From NCBI GenBank assembly GCA_029379385.1, contig CM055606.1:4092001-4156000 (forward strand): 64,000 bases of DNA, written 5' to 3'. Shown piece after piece: positions 1 to 16,682 of this stretch. Origin of the DNA: Quillaja saponaria. Its lineage: Eukaryota > Streptophyta > Magnoliopsida > Fabales > Quillajaceae. Position 1 is the stretch's first letter; every line of letters begins with the position of its first letter. The notes beneath the pieces are model-generated. The model searched no databases. It had not been told where the DNA came from and worked only from the letters and a program-made list of their open reading frames with translations. Position numbers and translations under genes: made by a program.

Positions 1-590
1 ATAATATGTGTTTTATTATATGTTTTCATATGTTTCCTAAAAAATTAGTGTTTCCATGCCGTTCCCATATTGTTTCCCGAATCGTTTCCGTTTCTGGGCT
101 TGTCGAAACGGTCCCTCGAAATAAAACTTTGTTCCTTGGGCAAAGGGTGGTCAGTAGGGTGATGCCAAGCAAATTATTGAGGCAGTGCTTAATAGGCAGA
201 ATGATCTTATTGTATCCAACATAATAATCGAAGACATATATCATCTAGCTAAACACCTCGATATTAATTATTCTATTGATTGTTTTTTCTTTTTCTTTAG
301 TAATATCCTAATATGATTTTCAATTTTCTCCATCTTAATAAAATTGCAATAACTTTTTAAGAATATCCCTCATCTCAATTTAAGAGTTAACATCAATACA
401 TAAATAAGAAATATATATATTGACATGATTCAAGAGTAAATCATGACATGACAAATAACTAGTATATATATGTATAATATAAATTGTGCCTAATCTCATT
501 TGTCTAGGCATAAATAAAAGCTAAGAATATGGACACAATAATAAGAAGTGTTCATTTAGAAACAAATTAAGAAAAGATAGAAGGAAAAAA
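1..590. other. AT-rich intergenic DNA, no gene seen
   Basis: Short open frames occur on both strands over the first 240 bases, but they are mutual shadows and resemble nothing I know. The rest is AT-rich with many stops. I see no promoter, RNA gene or clear repeat here. Confidence 0.5.
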
Positions 591-2080
591 GGGTCATTTG
601 CACTTTTTCCCTTAAATTACCTTAAGAGTAGTAATGTCTCTAGTTTTCTATCAAATTAAGCACATTATACTTATATTTTTAATAGTAATTTGCAAATAAC
701 TTAATCCGTTAAAATCACCGTCAATTTTAAAAATGAAAAAAAAAATTACAATTAAAAAGACACAATAACAACAGAAGCGAAAGAAAGCTTTACAAAGCCA
801 AACAAGTCTGCAAAAGCTAGCAATGAGAATCCACTCCAAGCACCATCTGACTTGGTAATGAAAATGAACAACAATTGTCCAACAACAATTAGCAACCATG
901 ATATATTGAGTGTGAGCTTTGCTTCAAATATCCCTCAACCTAGCTTCAATAGTAGCCAACTAAAACGACATGAAGCACCAATAGAATTGTTGTGATACAT
1001 GCCATGATTAAGACCTTCCGCTATGCTTGTAAGAATTTTTGAATTGAAAAATTGAATGCATAGGCAAACAGTTGTAGAATCATCAACATGGCAAATTTCC
1101 CTGCGTCACAAATCTACTTTAGCATCCAATTCCATAAAATCTTACATTGGTTAACCTAGCATGGTCTAAGCTGTAATGAACAAAATGATCCATGACCTTT
1201 GCATGTACACCCCTAACATCCTTATCTCAACTGCACTGAATGCTTACCTACACAACATCTTCAATGCACTCCCATCCCTAATTGTCTGTGAAGCACTGAT
1301 ATTGTAAACTAGGGGTTGTATCCGTGTCTAGTTCACATCTGATGTGGATACGACCCTAATATGCTGGGATATGTATTAAAAACATAATTATAATTATTTT
1401 AATAAAAAATTGACATAGGTCATATACGGTTTAGAATGGCTGGATATAGCTGGATAGGCTTCAAAATGGTTAGATACGGCTCCTATACACGACTAACACG
1501 AAACACTGCGTTTTGACTTAAGCATTGTGTTTTTTCTTGAAAATGTATTTTTTGTTTGCTTTTTATCTTGACTTTGTGATTTCCTTTTCTTTTTCTTTCA
1601 ATTGATGCTTTTTCTCTGAACCTCCTAGGGATTTAATGGAAATCCTCTCATCTTTGCTCTCGTTGAAGCTGAAGCTCAAAATCCTTTGATGTTATCTTGT
1701 TGAAGCTGAAGCATCTGGTTTGGGTTTACCTTTATCTTATAAAGCCTCTGATTGCTGAAGCAGTGAAGTCCTTTATCATCTCCTCTAATTTCTAAAGCAG
1801 TGAAGTCCTTTGTTAACTTTCAAGGTTTAGGTAAGTTACTCAGGCTTTATCTCTCTCTTCCGTCCCTTCTTTGATATATAGTTTATGGGTTTTTGTTTCC
1901 TTTTGCAAATTCTTGTTTCCTCTTATAATTGTGCCTCTACCTTTTAGACTTCTATTTTTATTTTATATTCTGCCTCCTTCAATGACTCTATCTTCTGGGT
2001 TCATTTTTTTTTTTGCTAGATCTATGTTTATGTTTGTGGTAGTGGTTTTTTTTCTTGATGTCAAATGGTTTATTCCTTGT

Positions 2081-2239
2081 CGTAAAATAAATATTGAGAA
2101 AGAAATAATAGTAGCTTAGATAAGTCCAAGACTACACTAGCACTTTAAATTTATAATAGAGCAATTACATAAGACTTACTTATCTAAACAATGTGGAACT
2201 TAACACCCAACATAACTTAATACTAAATATACTCTAACA
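2081..2239 (-). repeat. TRIM LTR, 3' copy
   Basis: This is the left-hand LTR on the + strand and the 3' LTR in element orientation. It is about 87-90 percent identical by eye to the copy at 2738-2897. Its terminal TG has become CG at 2081. Confidence 0.85.
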
Positions 2240-2737
2240 CTCCCCTCAAACTAGAGCATATATATGCTCAAGCTTGTATAAGTATAATCCAAGTATCGAA
2301 TCTCTCAACATTCCCCTATAACAAAAAATTACATAAAGTTTACTCGACTCACTCTGTACCTAGAGAATGAGAACGGCACAAACAACATGTGCCTTAAAGA
2401 AAATGACCCAAGCAACATGTGCCTCAAACAGAATTATTAGTTCACAACCAACGTAAAATGTCAAATTGGTAATAATTTCCGCCGAAAACTTCTCTGGCCG
2501 GAAACCAAGATAAGGCAACTCCGGAACTAGTGATAACGAGCAGGGAATGTTAAAAACTCTTCAATCTTGAATGGGGGTTATGTCAAAAGACTAAACAACC
2601 AACAAACATAAAGACCTACAAAAACTTCAAAACTAATAGTATCAAAAGCTTCAAAACTATTTAGGGCTGCAGCCAAAAAAGAGAGACGGCAGCCCTAAGA
2701 TTAAACTTGGGTTTAGATCAAACCCGCTTTGATCCCA

Positions 2738-2897
2738 TGTAAAATAAATATAGAGAAAGAAATAGTAGTAGCTTCGATAATTTCAAAACTACACCAGAAC
2801 CTTTAAATTTATAATAAAGCAATTACATAAGATTTACTTATCTAAATAATGTGGGACTTAACACCCAACATAACTTAATACTAAATATATTCTAACA
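2738..2897 (-). repeat. TRIM LTR, 5' copy
   Basis: This is the right-hand LTR on the + strand and the 5' LTR in element orientation. It abuts the tRNA-Met-like primer binding site at 2723-2737. Confidence 0.85.
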
Positions 2898-2904
2898 CTT
2901 GTTA

Positions 2905-4607
2905 TGTTAGGAATCAGTGTAAAATATGGCAATCATATGTGCAGCGGAATTTAAAATTTTGATTCCTTTAACCCAAAATCACCTTATGATTATATGAAAG
3001 ATCCTAATTATAGTTTAACAATTAAACAAGTAGAGAACTGTGTACCTTCGAGGCTTTTAATTCTTTCGTAGTATTCCTGATCGGCGTTCACTCCTTCGTT
3101 GATTTATCAAGAGTACAGCAACGACACAGGTGTCCCGTCTCTAAGTGTATCCACACGAACAAATCTAACTAAGGATCTTCATGCTTGAAGATGAAAAGGG
3201 TTATCAAGAGATTCCTTGTGTGCTAACACAAGTTACCGAATCTCTCTTGTAATTTAGAAACTCTCATGAGCCTAAAATCCATCAGATAGATTTTTGGGCT
3301 CTCTGTACAGTACGTACAATTATTTTTCTCTTATGTTTCTTTTTAGTTTGTTAAGTCCTATATTTTATAAAGACTAGCCACCTCCTTATGTATTAGACAA
3401 TCTTAAAATATTAGAGATTATGCTAACATTAGGATTTAATCATAATTAAATCTAATGCCTAACAAACTATAATAATTACATGATTGCCTCAAAACTCTCC
3501 TTAGTTGAATATCATCATTTTGTGTGTGACCCCTTAGGTTCAAACTATTGATGGCAGTAGGCATGTAACTTTTACATATTTATTACTGGATCCTAACCAA
3601 TTAAATTAGAACTCATTCCAATTATTTAAATTAAAACTCTTTTTAATTCACCCTTTAATTAAGATTAATTAATTAATTAATTATCAGGGTTTCCTACAAG
3701 TCAAGATTGGTGCCTAGCAGCACATGATGACTACCATAATAGTATGAATATGGCTGTGAACATTTTGAACCTTTCTGTTAACAGTTACCATGCAATTCAA
3801 TTCTTCTATCACGCAATGTCCCGATTAAATCTATTTGGGTATGGAAATAATGTCAAACCCTAAATTTAATTACATGTATCTAATCTTAAGATTATAACTT
3901 CATTGGGAAAATTAGAAACTCATATTCTAATATTCACCCTGCTATGGCCATAGACTTTAAGTTAAATCTTTTATAGACCACATAGGACATTCTCTCTTTT
4001 CTACTAAGAGTGATAGATCCTTTATTGTACATTCATATACCTCTATATGCAAGTGATACTCAATTACTACTTCTTAGGTGACTCATTAATAAAATTAGAA
4101 ATAGTATCAAAGTATAATGACGTACATACAAGATAACTATGATGTCTCAAGTCGCACAATTGTAACATAAGAACCACCTATTGACATGTAGAGAAACTCC
4201 ATTTATGTGTTCTCAGTTGAGTCAGTTCAGTGAACTCATTCTCTAATGAGCACCTACATATCTGTCTTAGTGTCTCATACACAAGTGACTATGAGATCAG
4301 CCACCCTCAACTCTTTAAGCAAACTAGATATGTACTAATCTATCCGGATTCACTAATGCCATACTTAGTGATCCTATGATTATGAACATTTAAGAATTAA
4401 GCTTAAAAGAAATACATCTCATTAGCATGATCTCATTATGATGCTTATTTCCATTACTTTAATTCTTTGGGCTCATGATGGTTAATTAATAACTCTTATA
4501 CATGATAATGTTTGCCACTTATATTTATTAATAATATGAATAAGATTGTATATAAAATAATATGTCACAACATCACATGTCATTGGCTTTAGGGCATACT
4601 ACTAACA
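2905..4607. mobile_element. 1.7-kb solo LTR
   Basis: The segment begins TGTTAGGAATC and ends CATACTACTAACA, so it has the TG...CA termini of an LTR. It is flanked on both sides by TGTTA (2900-2904 and 4608-4612), a perfect 5-bp target duplication. There are no coding blocks for gag or pol and no second LTR, so this is a solo LTR of 1703 bp left by LTR-LTR recombination. The parent family (copia or gypsy) cannot be told without a database comparison. Transcription direction is not established. Confidence 0.88.
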
Positions 4608-4707
4608 TGTTATTTGTAAATGTAAATACAATGAGATAGTCATTTTGCATTTGTCTATGAGAATGTTATACATCTTTTCTTTTTCCTAATTTTTATTTCT
4701 CTGTTAT

Positions 4708-6958
4708 GCAGTTATGGCTTCTAGTTCGGCTTATGCAATTGATTGTTCTAGTGCACACACACCTACCAGTTAATTTGAAAACACTGATTAATTAATCTTT
4801 TGTGGGCTTTGTGGCTTTGTTACAATTACTAAAAAGGTTGAAAAAGGAGGAAATAAATGTTGGGTTTGCCATTTTTGTAATAAGACCTTTTGCAAAGTAG
4901 TTCCTATAGAATTAAGGCATGCTTTAAGGAGATATTAAACTATAGGGCTGAAATGCAAAAGAGGGTAGAAAAGGCAGAGAACAAAAATAAGCCTAAGCAT
5001 GTCCCTTTAGCTAACTCTAATTTTTCTTTCACCTATCCAAATATACCTTCAGCCCCTATATTTAAGCAAAGAAAAAGAAAATATGCTGGTGGGAGTGCTT
5101 TGGAACAATCTTTTGCAATTCAATCTAAGAATCACCTTAATGCTTTCATTGCTAGGATGTTTTATTTAGCTGACTTGCCATTTCATTTTGCCAGAAATCC
5201 TTACTATGTTCATATGCTACCAATAACTCAATTTCTAGGTTATGTGTTTCCTAGTTACTATTCTTTGAGATATAACTTGTTAGTTTCAGAAAAAGTTCAT
5301 ATTAAGAGGTTGTTGGAACCACTCAAGGGCTTATGGATGGGAGAAGAGGCTTAGAATAGTTATTATGGATGGGTGGGGATGCACAAATAAGGTCTTTGTT
5401 TAATTTCATGGCTACCTCTGAAGGAAGCCCTATCTTTTTTAGTGATATTGATGCTTTAAGGAGTAAAATGATAAATATTACATTGATAGTTTGATCACTA
5501 AATGTAATTAAGGATGTTAGACCTCAAAAAGTAATCCAAATGATAGCTAATAATGCCCCAGTTTGTAAGGCAGCTGGTATGCTTGTTCAAGCTGACTATT
5601 CTCACATATTTTGTACTCTCTGTGTTGCAACACTAAAACTTGCATTGAAGAATATATGTGCAGCAAAGAATCCCGATAGAAATGAGATTGTCTATAAGAA
5701 ATGTTGGTGGATTACTATGGTTAATGATGCAGCCAAAATTCTCAAAGACTTCACAATAAATCATGTTATGAGATTAGCTATCTGTAATGATTTTTTTATT
5801 CCTTTAAAATTACTTGAAGTCGCTGACAAGATTTCCATCAACAATTGTGATGTTAAAGAGGTTCAAATTCATAAAGTATGATCTTCAAAGCATGGTCTTT
5901 AAAGCATGGTTATTAGCAATCAATGGAATGCTTACAAGGAGGGCAATGTAGGAACAACTCAAACTGTGAAAGAGATTATCTTGAATGATTTACGGTGGGA
6001 TAAAGTGGATTACATCCTTTCTTTTATTGGCCCTATCTACGACATGCTTTGGTTGTGTGATACCTATAAACATACCATTCATTTGGTGTATGACATGTGG
6101 GATTCTATGATAGAGCAAGTAAGGGCAGTGATATTTAGGTAAGAAAAAGAAGGAAGAAGATGAGATATTAGACTTTTACAATGTGATGTATGCTATAATT
6201 ATTGTTAGGTAGACAAAGAGTTGCCACACCACTTCATTGTTTGGCCCATTCTTTGAATCCAAGGTAAATTTCATTGGTCTTTCTTCTTTTTTTTTATTTC
6301 TTTTATTGTTAAACTTTGTTATCTACTTGTCTTGCAATATAAGTATTATAGAAAACAATGGCTTGAGGGATTTCCAAATAGGATCCCCCCACATAAGGAT
6401 GTGAAAATTTATGTTGAAAGGAACAAGTGTTATGTTAAATACTTTCCAATTGTTGAGGAGAGGAAGCTTGTCAACATTGAGCTTGCTAGATTCTCGGGCT
6501 GCATGGATGTGTTTGCAAGCTTTGACTCTTTGCAAGATAGGTAGGATTTGGATCTTAAAATGTGGTGGCTAGTGCATGGATCTTCGAAATCTTTACTTTA
6601 AATATAGCTTTGAAGCTTCTTGGACAACCTTGTTCTTCATCTTATTGTGAGAAGAATTGGAGTACTTACTTCTTTATTCAATCGGTGAAGAAAAACAAAA
6701 TAACTTCTCAAAGAGCGAAAGATTTTAGTTTATGTGCATACAAATCTTCGGCTCTTATCAGGGAAGGATGAAGGCTACAACAAAGGAGAGACAAAGATGT
6801 GGGATATTGGTGGTGACCGATTTGATCCACTTGAAGTTGGTGAGGTCCTTGAGATTGCAAGCTTATCCCTTGATGAACCGAATATGGAGACAATGTTTAT
6901 TAGTGATGCAAATGATGGCATTGCTTTACTTGTATTGGATAAATATCAAAGACTTTGA
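4708..6958 (+). pseudogene. hAT-family transposase, broken
   Basis: A degenerate BED-type zinc finger (CGLCGFVT, CWVCHFCNKTF) lies at 4801-4936. It is followed in another frame by the plant hAT block with ALEQSFAIQSKNHL and IARMFYLADLPF (4890-5354, DUF659-like). The central catalytic region is at 5386-6142 (NNAPVCKAAGML, NHVMRLAI, WDKVDYILSF). The C-terminal region at 6332-6958 includes ALKLLGQPCSSS, NWSTYFFI and the dimerisation-region motif NLRLLS. A candidate intron runs from about 6262 to 6340. Frames shift at about 4890, 5355, 5540, 5882-5906 and 6709, and stops occur (for example at 4771 and 4937), so no functional transposase can be made. A live copy would cut and paste elements with matching TIRs. 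Confidence 0.9.
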
Positions 6959-7092
6959 TCCTTTTTTTTTGACTTTCTTTTAATTTCAATTAGAAAGAAA
7001 ATCAATGTATTGAATTATGCTTTGTTTGGCAACTTTTTATGTAATGATTTTGCTTGTTAGACAATTTTTTGTTATGAATTGTGCTTGTAGGA

Positions 7093-7094
7093 TA

Positions 7095-7142
<48 letters not shown>
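7093..7142. repeat. (TA)n microsatellite
   Basis: About 24 uninterrupted TA units occur in the 3' part of the hAT element, downstream of the transposase remnant. Confidence 0.95.
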
Positions 7143-7143
<1 letters not shown>

Positions 7144-7671
7144 TATAATTTAATATTATTTAATTAAACATGTTATTTAGAAATTAGTTAATCCCCATAT
7201 CAGATATGTATTGTATCGAATACTTGTATTTATATCGGTGCTTCACAACCAGCTGCAAAAAAATAATAATAATAAAATAAAATCTCAGACCATCACAAAT
7301 TGATTAGTAACAAGAAGAATATTCTGAATAATAACCGTTTTTGTCAATTCTTTAGCTTCCATAGCCAAATGGATCAGAAGAAGTGTGGAGAATGAAATGC
7401 AAAGGATTTTGGTGAAGAATAAAAGGATTGGCATTCTTTTTTTAATTTTGCAGCTTAATTTAATTAAGTTAATAAATTAAAAATGTTAATTGTGTCTTTT
7501 TAATTAATTTTTCCATTTTAAAAAAAATGTTAAAGTTAACAGTGATTTTAACGTATTGGATTATTGACAAGTTATTATTAAAAATATTGGTGCAATATGC
7601 ACAATTTGATAGAAAACGGGAGACATTGCTACTTGTAAGGTAGTTCAAAGGAAGAAACTGCAATTTACACA

Positions 7672-8642
7672 AGAAAAAAAAAGAAGAAAAAAAAAGAATG
7701 AAAGTATAAATGAGTGAATATACTTGTTTTATTGACTTTATTCACAATTACTTGTTAGATGTCGTATATTTTATTTATGATGTATATTGTGTATTTGAAT
7801 CAATATTTTGATAATGTATCATTATCCATTTTTATGGTTTGACTGTTTTTTCTTATTAATGTATTATGCTAATTTGTAAAACAAATCAAGTTTAAATGAA
7901 ATATATTAGTTTAATTTTTTTTGGGAAAAAAAATAAGGGTAAATGAGCCAGGCCTGGGTTGAGTATGCCTATATTAAAATGAAAATTTATTTGGACACCT
8001 AAATGGGTATGGACTAGTATAGGGCCAGGCAGGGTTGTCCATTGCCATTCCTAAATTTGTCTGATCAAAATTTTAAAATTAATGGTAGAATTTTAAAAGA
8101 TTATTCGAATATAAAAATTTGAAATTCAATATTCCAGAATATAATTAGATATAGTACCCAAATTCAAATTAATATATTCTTTTATTTTTTCAAAATACTC
8201 TACAATTTTCAATATTGTAAAAATTTATTTGAACTCAAGGTGGAATTTAAAATTTTATTCAAATTTTTCTTCAAAAATATTTTTAAATTTAACTTTAAAT
8301 TTAAATTTGGATCTGAGTACAGAAATTCGAATCCGACTTCAAATATTATACTATTTAAAATTATTCTATTTGAATTTTATCCCCACTAAAAATATTAAGT
8401 GTGTTTGTGCAATTTGACTGAACTGAAAAAAAGGAAAAAGAAATTCAAACGGTGTCGTATTTAACAGGATATTGCGTATTGCACATTGCACAAGTCATAA
8501 AAAAAGAAGAAATCATAAATATAAAGCTGCAGAAATAGCACATGAAATATCATTGACGTTCATAGGATTAGACCCGTAAAGATCATTAGTCCCATCCTTG
8601 AGAGATCCCAAATCAAACATCTCTCTAACTCGAGGCGTTCAA
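7672..8642. other. Intergenic DNA and RPT6 promoter region
   Basis: No gene is seen. The segment 8050-8350 is rich in diverged AAATTCGAAT/TTCAAATT words, like those found again downstream of RPT6 at 14030-14200. The last roughly 150 bases should hold the RPT6 promoter and 5' leader; I see no unambiguous TATA box. Confidence 0.5.
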
Positions 8643-13814
<5,172 letters not shown>

Positions 13815-14828
13815 TTGTACTTTTATATATGTACCGCCGTGTATTGTCCTGTGAACATGGACATGAAACATGCACTGGGGAAGGATGCATCCACTTCTGT
13901 GTTTATTCCCATGTTTTTGTTGACAAAAGTCAGGGAAACGAGCCGAGAATTTTCTCTAGTTGTCCACGCAAAGTACCAAGCACTTAAAATGGAATGATTT
14001 ATTCTGAAGGATAAAGATTAAAGAAGCGAATTTAATTCGAATTCAAGTTCATTTGAATTCAATTAAATTTAAAATTTATTAGAACCTGGATTTGAATTCA
14101 TATATTCAAATTACATTCAAATTCGAACTCGAATTTAAGTTTATGATAGAATTACTATTCGATCTTAAACTTGGAGTAATGAATTAGTATTCGATGTTAT
14201 TTAATTTGAATCAGTTTCAATCATAACTATAGAAGGCATCTTGTGCACTTAGCTCAATCAAGAAAACAGAATGAATTTTTGCTGTGCCTAATTTTGGCCG
14301 TGTGCGTAGAACTCTTGCCTAAAAGAAAATGAACTGAACTAAAGTCGATAAAATGTTCGATGATTAGGTCAATTTCTTATTTTTATTTTATGAAATGACG
14401 AGATCACATGTCCAGAGGTATCTGTAAATGCAATTGATGACTATCCACATCCACATCCACATCATTGCCAAAACGGACTTTGTAGTAAACTAATACTACA
14501 AATAATTGGGTCAACGTCTTCTTGGTTGGCATATGGGTCATTTTCCTATGTCTCTTTCAATTATGAGATAGTTTCATTAATTGACGGCTATGATCATTGA
14601 CAATTAAAAATTTTAAAATACAGCCGAATACGCGTAGTAATGGTCCTGTGAGGCCCACCAGGGTAGCTTCGAAGTTTCCTTTTAATTCTTAGTGGAAAAA
14701 AAAAAAAAAAAATTCTCGTTGACGTATGAAAGCAAAAGAAAGAATTTCATTTCATAAGCATAGAATTAAATAAAACAGGAAAAAAAACTCTGCAAGTCAT
14801 CACCTCCAATTCCCTCAAGTCTGCAAGA
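13815..14828. other. RPT6 3' end and intergenic spacer
   Basis: This contains the RPT6 3' UTR and then a stretch (14030-14200) packed with GAATTCGAATT/TTCGAATTCAA words. Beyond it there is no coding signal; an A18 run lies at about 14695-14712. The promoter of the EG45-like gene should lie in the last few hundred bases. Confidence 0.5.
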
Positions 14829-15354
14829 ATGCCCAGAGCTCAACTCCACCTACTCCCATGGCTATCTTTTTTCTTTACAGTTTCACATATTATCCGTTCC
14901 TCCTACGGTGACGTTGGCACTTCTGCCCAGTATCCGCCTCCATATTTACGTAAGTACCCCTAAGAAAGTAAAAAAAAAAAAAAAAACAGAGCCTAAAATA
15001 CGTGTCTTTTACAAACTGATATCAGAAAATTTGAAATATGTATATATAGCTACGGCATGTTATGGTGGTGATGCGGGGCAATTCCCGTCAAGCAATCTGT
15101 TTGCAGCGGCCGGAGATGGAATATGGGATAATGGGGCAGCTTGTGGGAGGCAATATTTGGTGAGATGTATTAGTGCAGAGCAACCAAGAACTTGTTTTCT
15201 TGACCAAAATATTCAGGTCAAGATTGTTGATTATGTTGCCATGGCTAATTCACAACCATCAGAAACAGGAACAACCATGGTTTTATCAGAGGCTGCATTT
15301 AGTACTATTGCTAATTCATCTGCTACTCTCATAAACATAGAGTTTCAACAGTAA
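14829..15354 (+). CDS. EG45-like domain protein (expansin-like, plant natriuretic peptide family)
   Basis: A small secreted protein of 141 aa in two exons, 14829-14949 and 15050-15354, with a GT-AG intron that splits the Pro of PPYLPTACYG. Residues 1-27 form a hydrophobic signal peptide (LHLLPWLSFFFTVSHII). The rest is a double-psi beta-barrel of the EG45/expansin N-terminal type. The hallmarks are TACYGG (42-47), FAAAGDGIWDNGAACG (58-73), VRC (78-80) and VKIVDY. Cys at 44, 72, 80 and 89 can pair. It ends with the family block TTMVLSEAAFSTIAN and INIEFQQ, lacking the final Val seen in many relatives because the stop follows directly. Relatives include citrus blight-associated p12 and plant natriuretic peptides. 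They act in the apoplast on water and ion balance or wounding, and have no expansin cellulose-binding domain. The exact role is not shown by sequence. Confidence 0.9.
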
Positions 15355-16217
15355 TATCTCTTTTTCCTCATCAATTTCGTGTCACTCTAATTCTTATTTT
15401 TCTTTTCTTAAAAGAACAAATTAATTGCTCGATACATATATATGCATTGCTATTACTTGATTTATCGAAAAGCCGAATACAACCAAGTTTTAGTCCTTCT
15501 CTGAAAGATTTCCTTTTTATGCAGGGTGTGATGAAGCTTGGTGGTAGCAGATGCAGCAAGAGCTATAGGACATGAAGAATTTGTAAATAAAAGTGAAAAT
15601 ACAGCTTAGGTATTATTAATCAATAAGCTTTTGATTGGTCAATATAATCATTTTGTCTCGTGGGTATGGAATTTATTTTTGGTAGGCATGGAATTAAATT
15701 CTGGTCCATATCTAGGCCACACCATCTTCAAGTTCCTGTTATTCATTTTCGTGTGAGAAGGTACATAAAAATTCGTCAGGAAAGGTAAATGTGGAATTAT
15801 ACAATTACTTTCCATTTTTTAAATTTATGATTATCACTAAAAGAATAGCAAATGTATTGTGAGTTGTTAATTTTGTGACGATCTTTGTACAATATGATAC
15901 GGCATGAATATGTTTTTTCTTGATACGTTAGAAAGGAATATGACATATATTTTTGTTTATGTTTATTATTGTAGATTGAATTTTCTTTCTTGAATTTTAT
16001 ACAATTACGTAAGCTTTTGAGTGTAATAAAAATTGGGACACTCACAATAAAATAAATTTTCAAATATAATCATTTAACTTTTTCTTTAATTATAATAATG
16101 TGTAGTGTATATTTTATACATGTCAATAATTAAATAATAACTTTTTTTATTCATTAATTTAATCAATTTTCTATAACAAACTCCATTTTTATACTAGAAT
16201 TTGTTCCTCCACGTAGT
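15355..16217. other. 3' UTR of EG45-like gene and spacer
   Basis: A likely poly(A) region lies near 15580-15600 (AATAAAAG). The rest is AT-rich with no supported gene. Confidence 0.45.
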
Positions 16218-16380
16218 ACAATTAATTATCACTTTATCTTTTTTATTTGATAGACAAAATCATCCTTAATCCTAATCCTAGCCCTAACCCAGCCCTAGCC
16301 CTACCCCTAAATCAAAATTTTATTGTTCTTAGAGGTAATTTTGTCTATCAAATAAAAAAGATAAAGTGATGATTACTTGT
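16218..16380. repeat. Palindromic MITE-like element with telomere-like loop
   Basis: A perfect 33-bp inverted repeat (16228-16260 and 16338-16370) extends to about 43 bp per arm with mismatches. The 77-base loop contains CCTAATCCTAGCCCTAACCC-type sequence at about 16265-16312. This resembles degenerate plant telomere repeats (CCCTAAA). No clear target duplication is seen. Confidence 0.8.
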
Positions 16381-16682
16381 TTTATTCTCATTAAATACAC
16401 TAAGAAGTTTATTGTATTAAATTCTTATTGAGAATTGTAATTTGGATAAATTTTTAATAGCATAATCAATTCTTAACCATTGCTCTTAGGGCACTAGTTA
16501 GCAAACTCCAAAAATTAAAAATTAAAAGTAAAAAGTGATGGCAGTATGACACAAGTGAAAATCACTAAGGACTAGTCATCCATCCTTGCTACACGTCAAA
16601 TAATTTAATTTTTATTTTTTAAATATAAAATGGAATTTTGAAGGTTTTGATTTGATTTTATTTTTTTGAAAAAGAAAATGAG

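Larger units (their letters stand above)
2081..2897 (-). mobile_element. TRIM-type miniature LTR retroelement
   Basis: Two similar 159-160-bp direct repeats (2081-2239 and 2738-2897) flank about 500 bp of non-coding DNA. Read on the minus strand, each repeat starts TGTTAGA and the right-hand copy ends TTTTACA. The next bases, TGGGATCAAAGCGGG (2723-2737), resemble the initiator-Met tRNA primer site TGGTATCAGAGC. A polypurine tract TTTGAGGGGAG lies before the other LTR. The element is flanked by perfect 5-bp target duplications CTTGT (2076-2080 and 2898-2902). With no protein-coding capacity and a length of 817 bp, it fits the TRIM class, which is mobilised by enzymes from related copia-type elements. 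Confidence 0.9.
1287..7247 (+). mobile_element. Degenerate hAT transposon with nested retroelements
   Basis: The left end TGTGAAGCACTGATAT (1287-1302) matches the reverse complement of 7232-7247 at 15 of 16 bases, and weaker similarity continues inward for about 50 bases. The element encodes a decayed hAT transposase at 4801-6958. Upstream, 1560-1840 looks like a 5' leader with a donor-like GGTTTAG/gtaagt at about 1830. An acceptor TATGCAG occurs just before the ATG at 4713, so the TRIM and solo LTR at 2081-4607 probably sit in a leader intron. No clear 8-bp target duplication remains. The family call is firm from the protein; the exact ends are inferred. Confidence 0.75.
591..7671. mobile_element. 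Outer TIR element enclosing a nested transposon cluster
   Basis: The segment at 591-735 matches the reverse complement of 7513-7671 over about 150 bases with scattered mismatches. Shared blocks include the TTTGCAC/ATTGCAG start, GTAATGTCTC/GCAATGTCTC, GTTTTCTATCAAATT and GTTAAAATCAC. The flanks AGGAAAAAA (582-590) and AGAAAAAAA (7672-7680) agree at 8 of 9 bases and could be a decayed 9-bp target duplication, as Mutator-type elements make, although A-runs match easily. Without the hAT element inside it, about 1.1 kb of non-coding sequence remains (736-1286 and 7248-7512), so it is probably non-autonomous. The superfamily is uncertain. Confidence 0.6.

Noticed and set aside
6..244. Overlapping ORFs on both strands at the left edge
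   Set aside because: They mirror each other, are about 72 aa, lack any known motif, and have no gene context.
15355..15590. Possible third exon of the EG45-like gene
   Set aside because: An acceptor-like TATGCAG is present, but exon 2 ends in TAA with no GT donor at that point and the family protein is already complete.
16262..16312. True telomeric array
   Set aside because: The CCCTAA-like units are few and diverged and sit in a hairpin loop inside euchromatic-looking sequence, so this is not a chromosome end.
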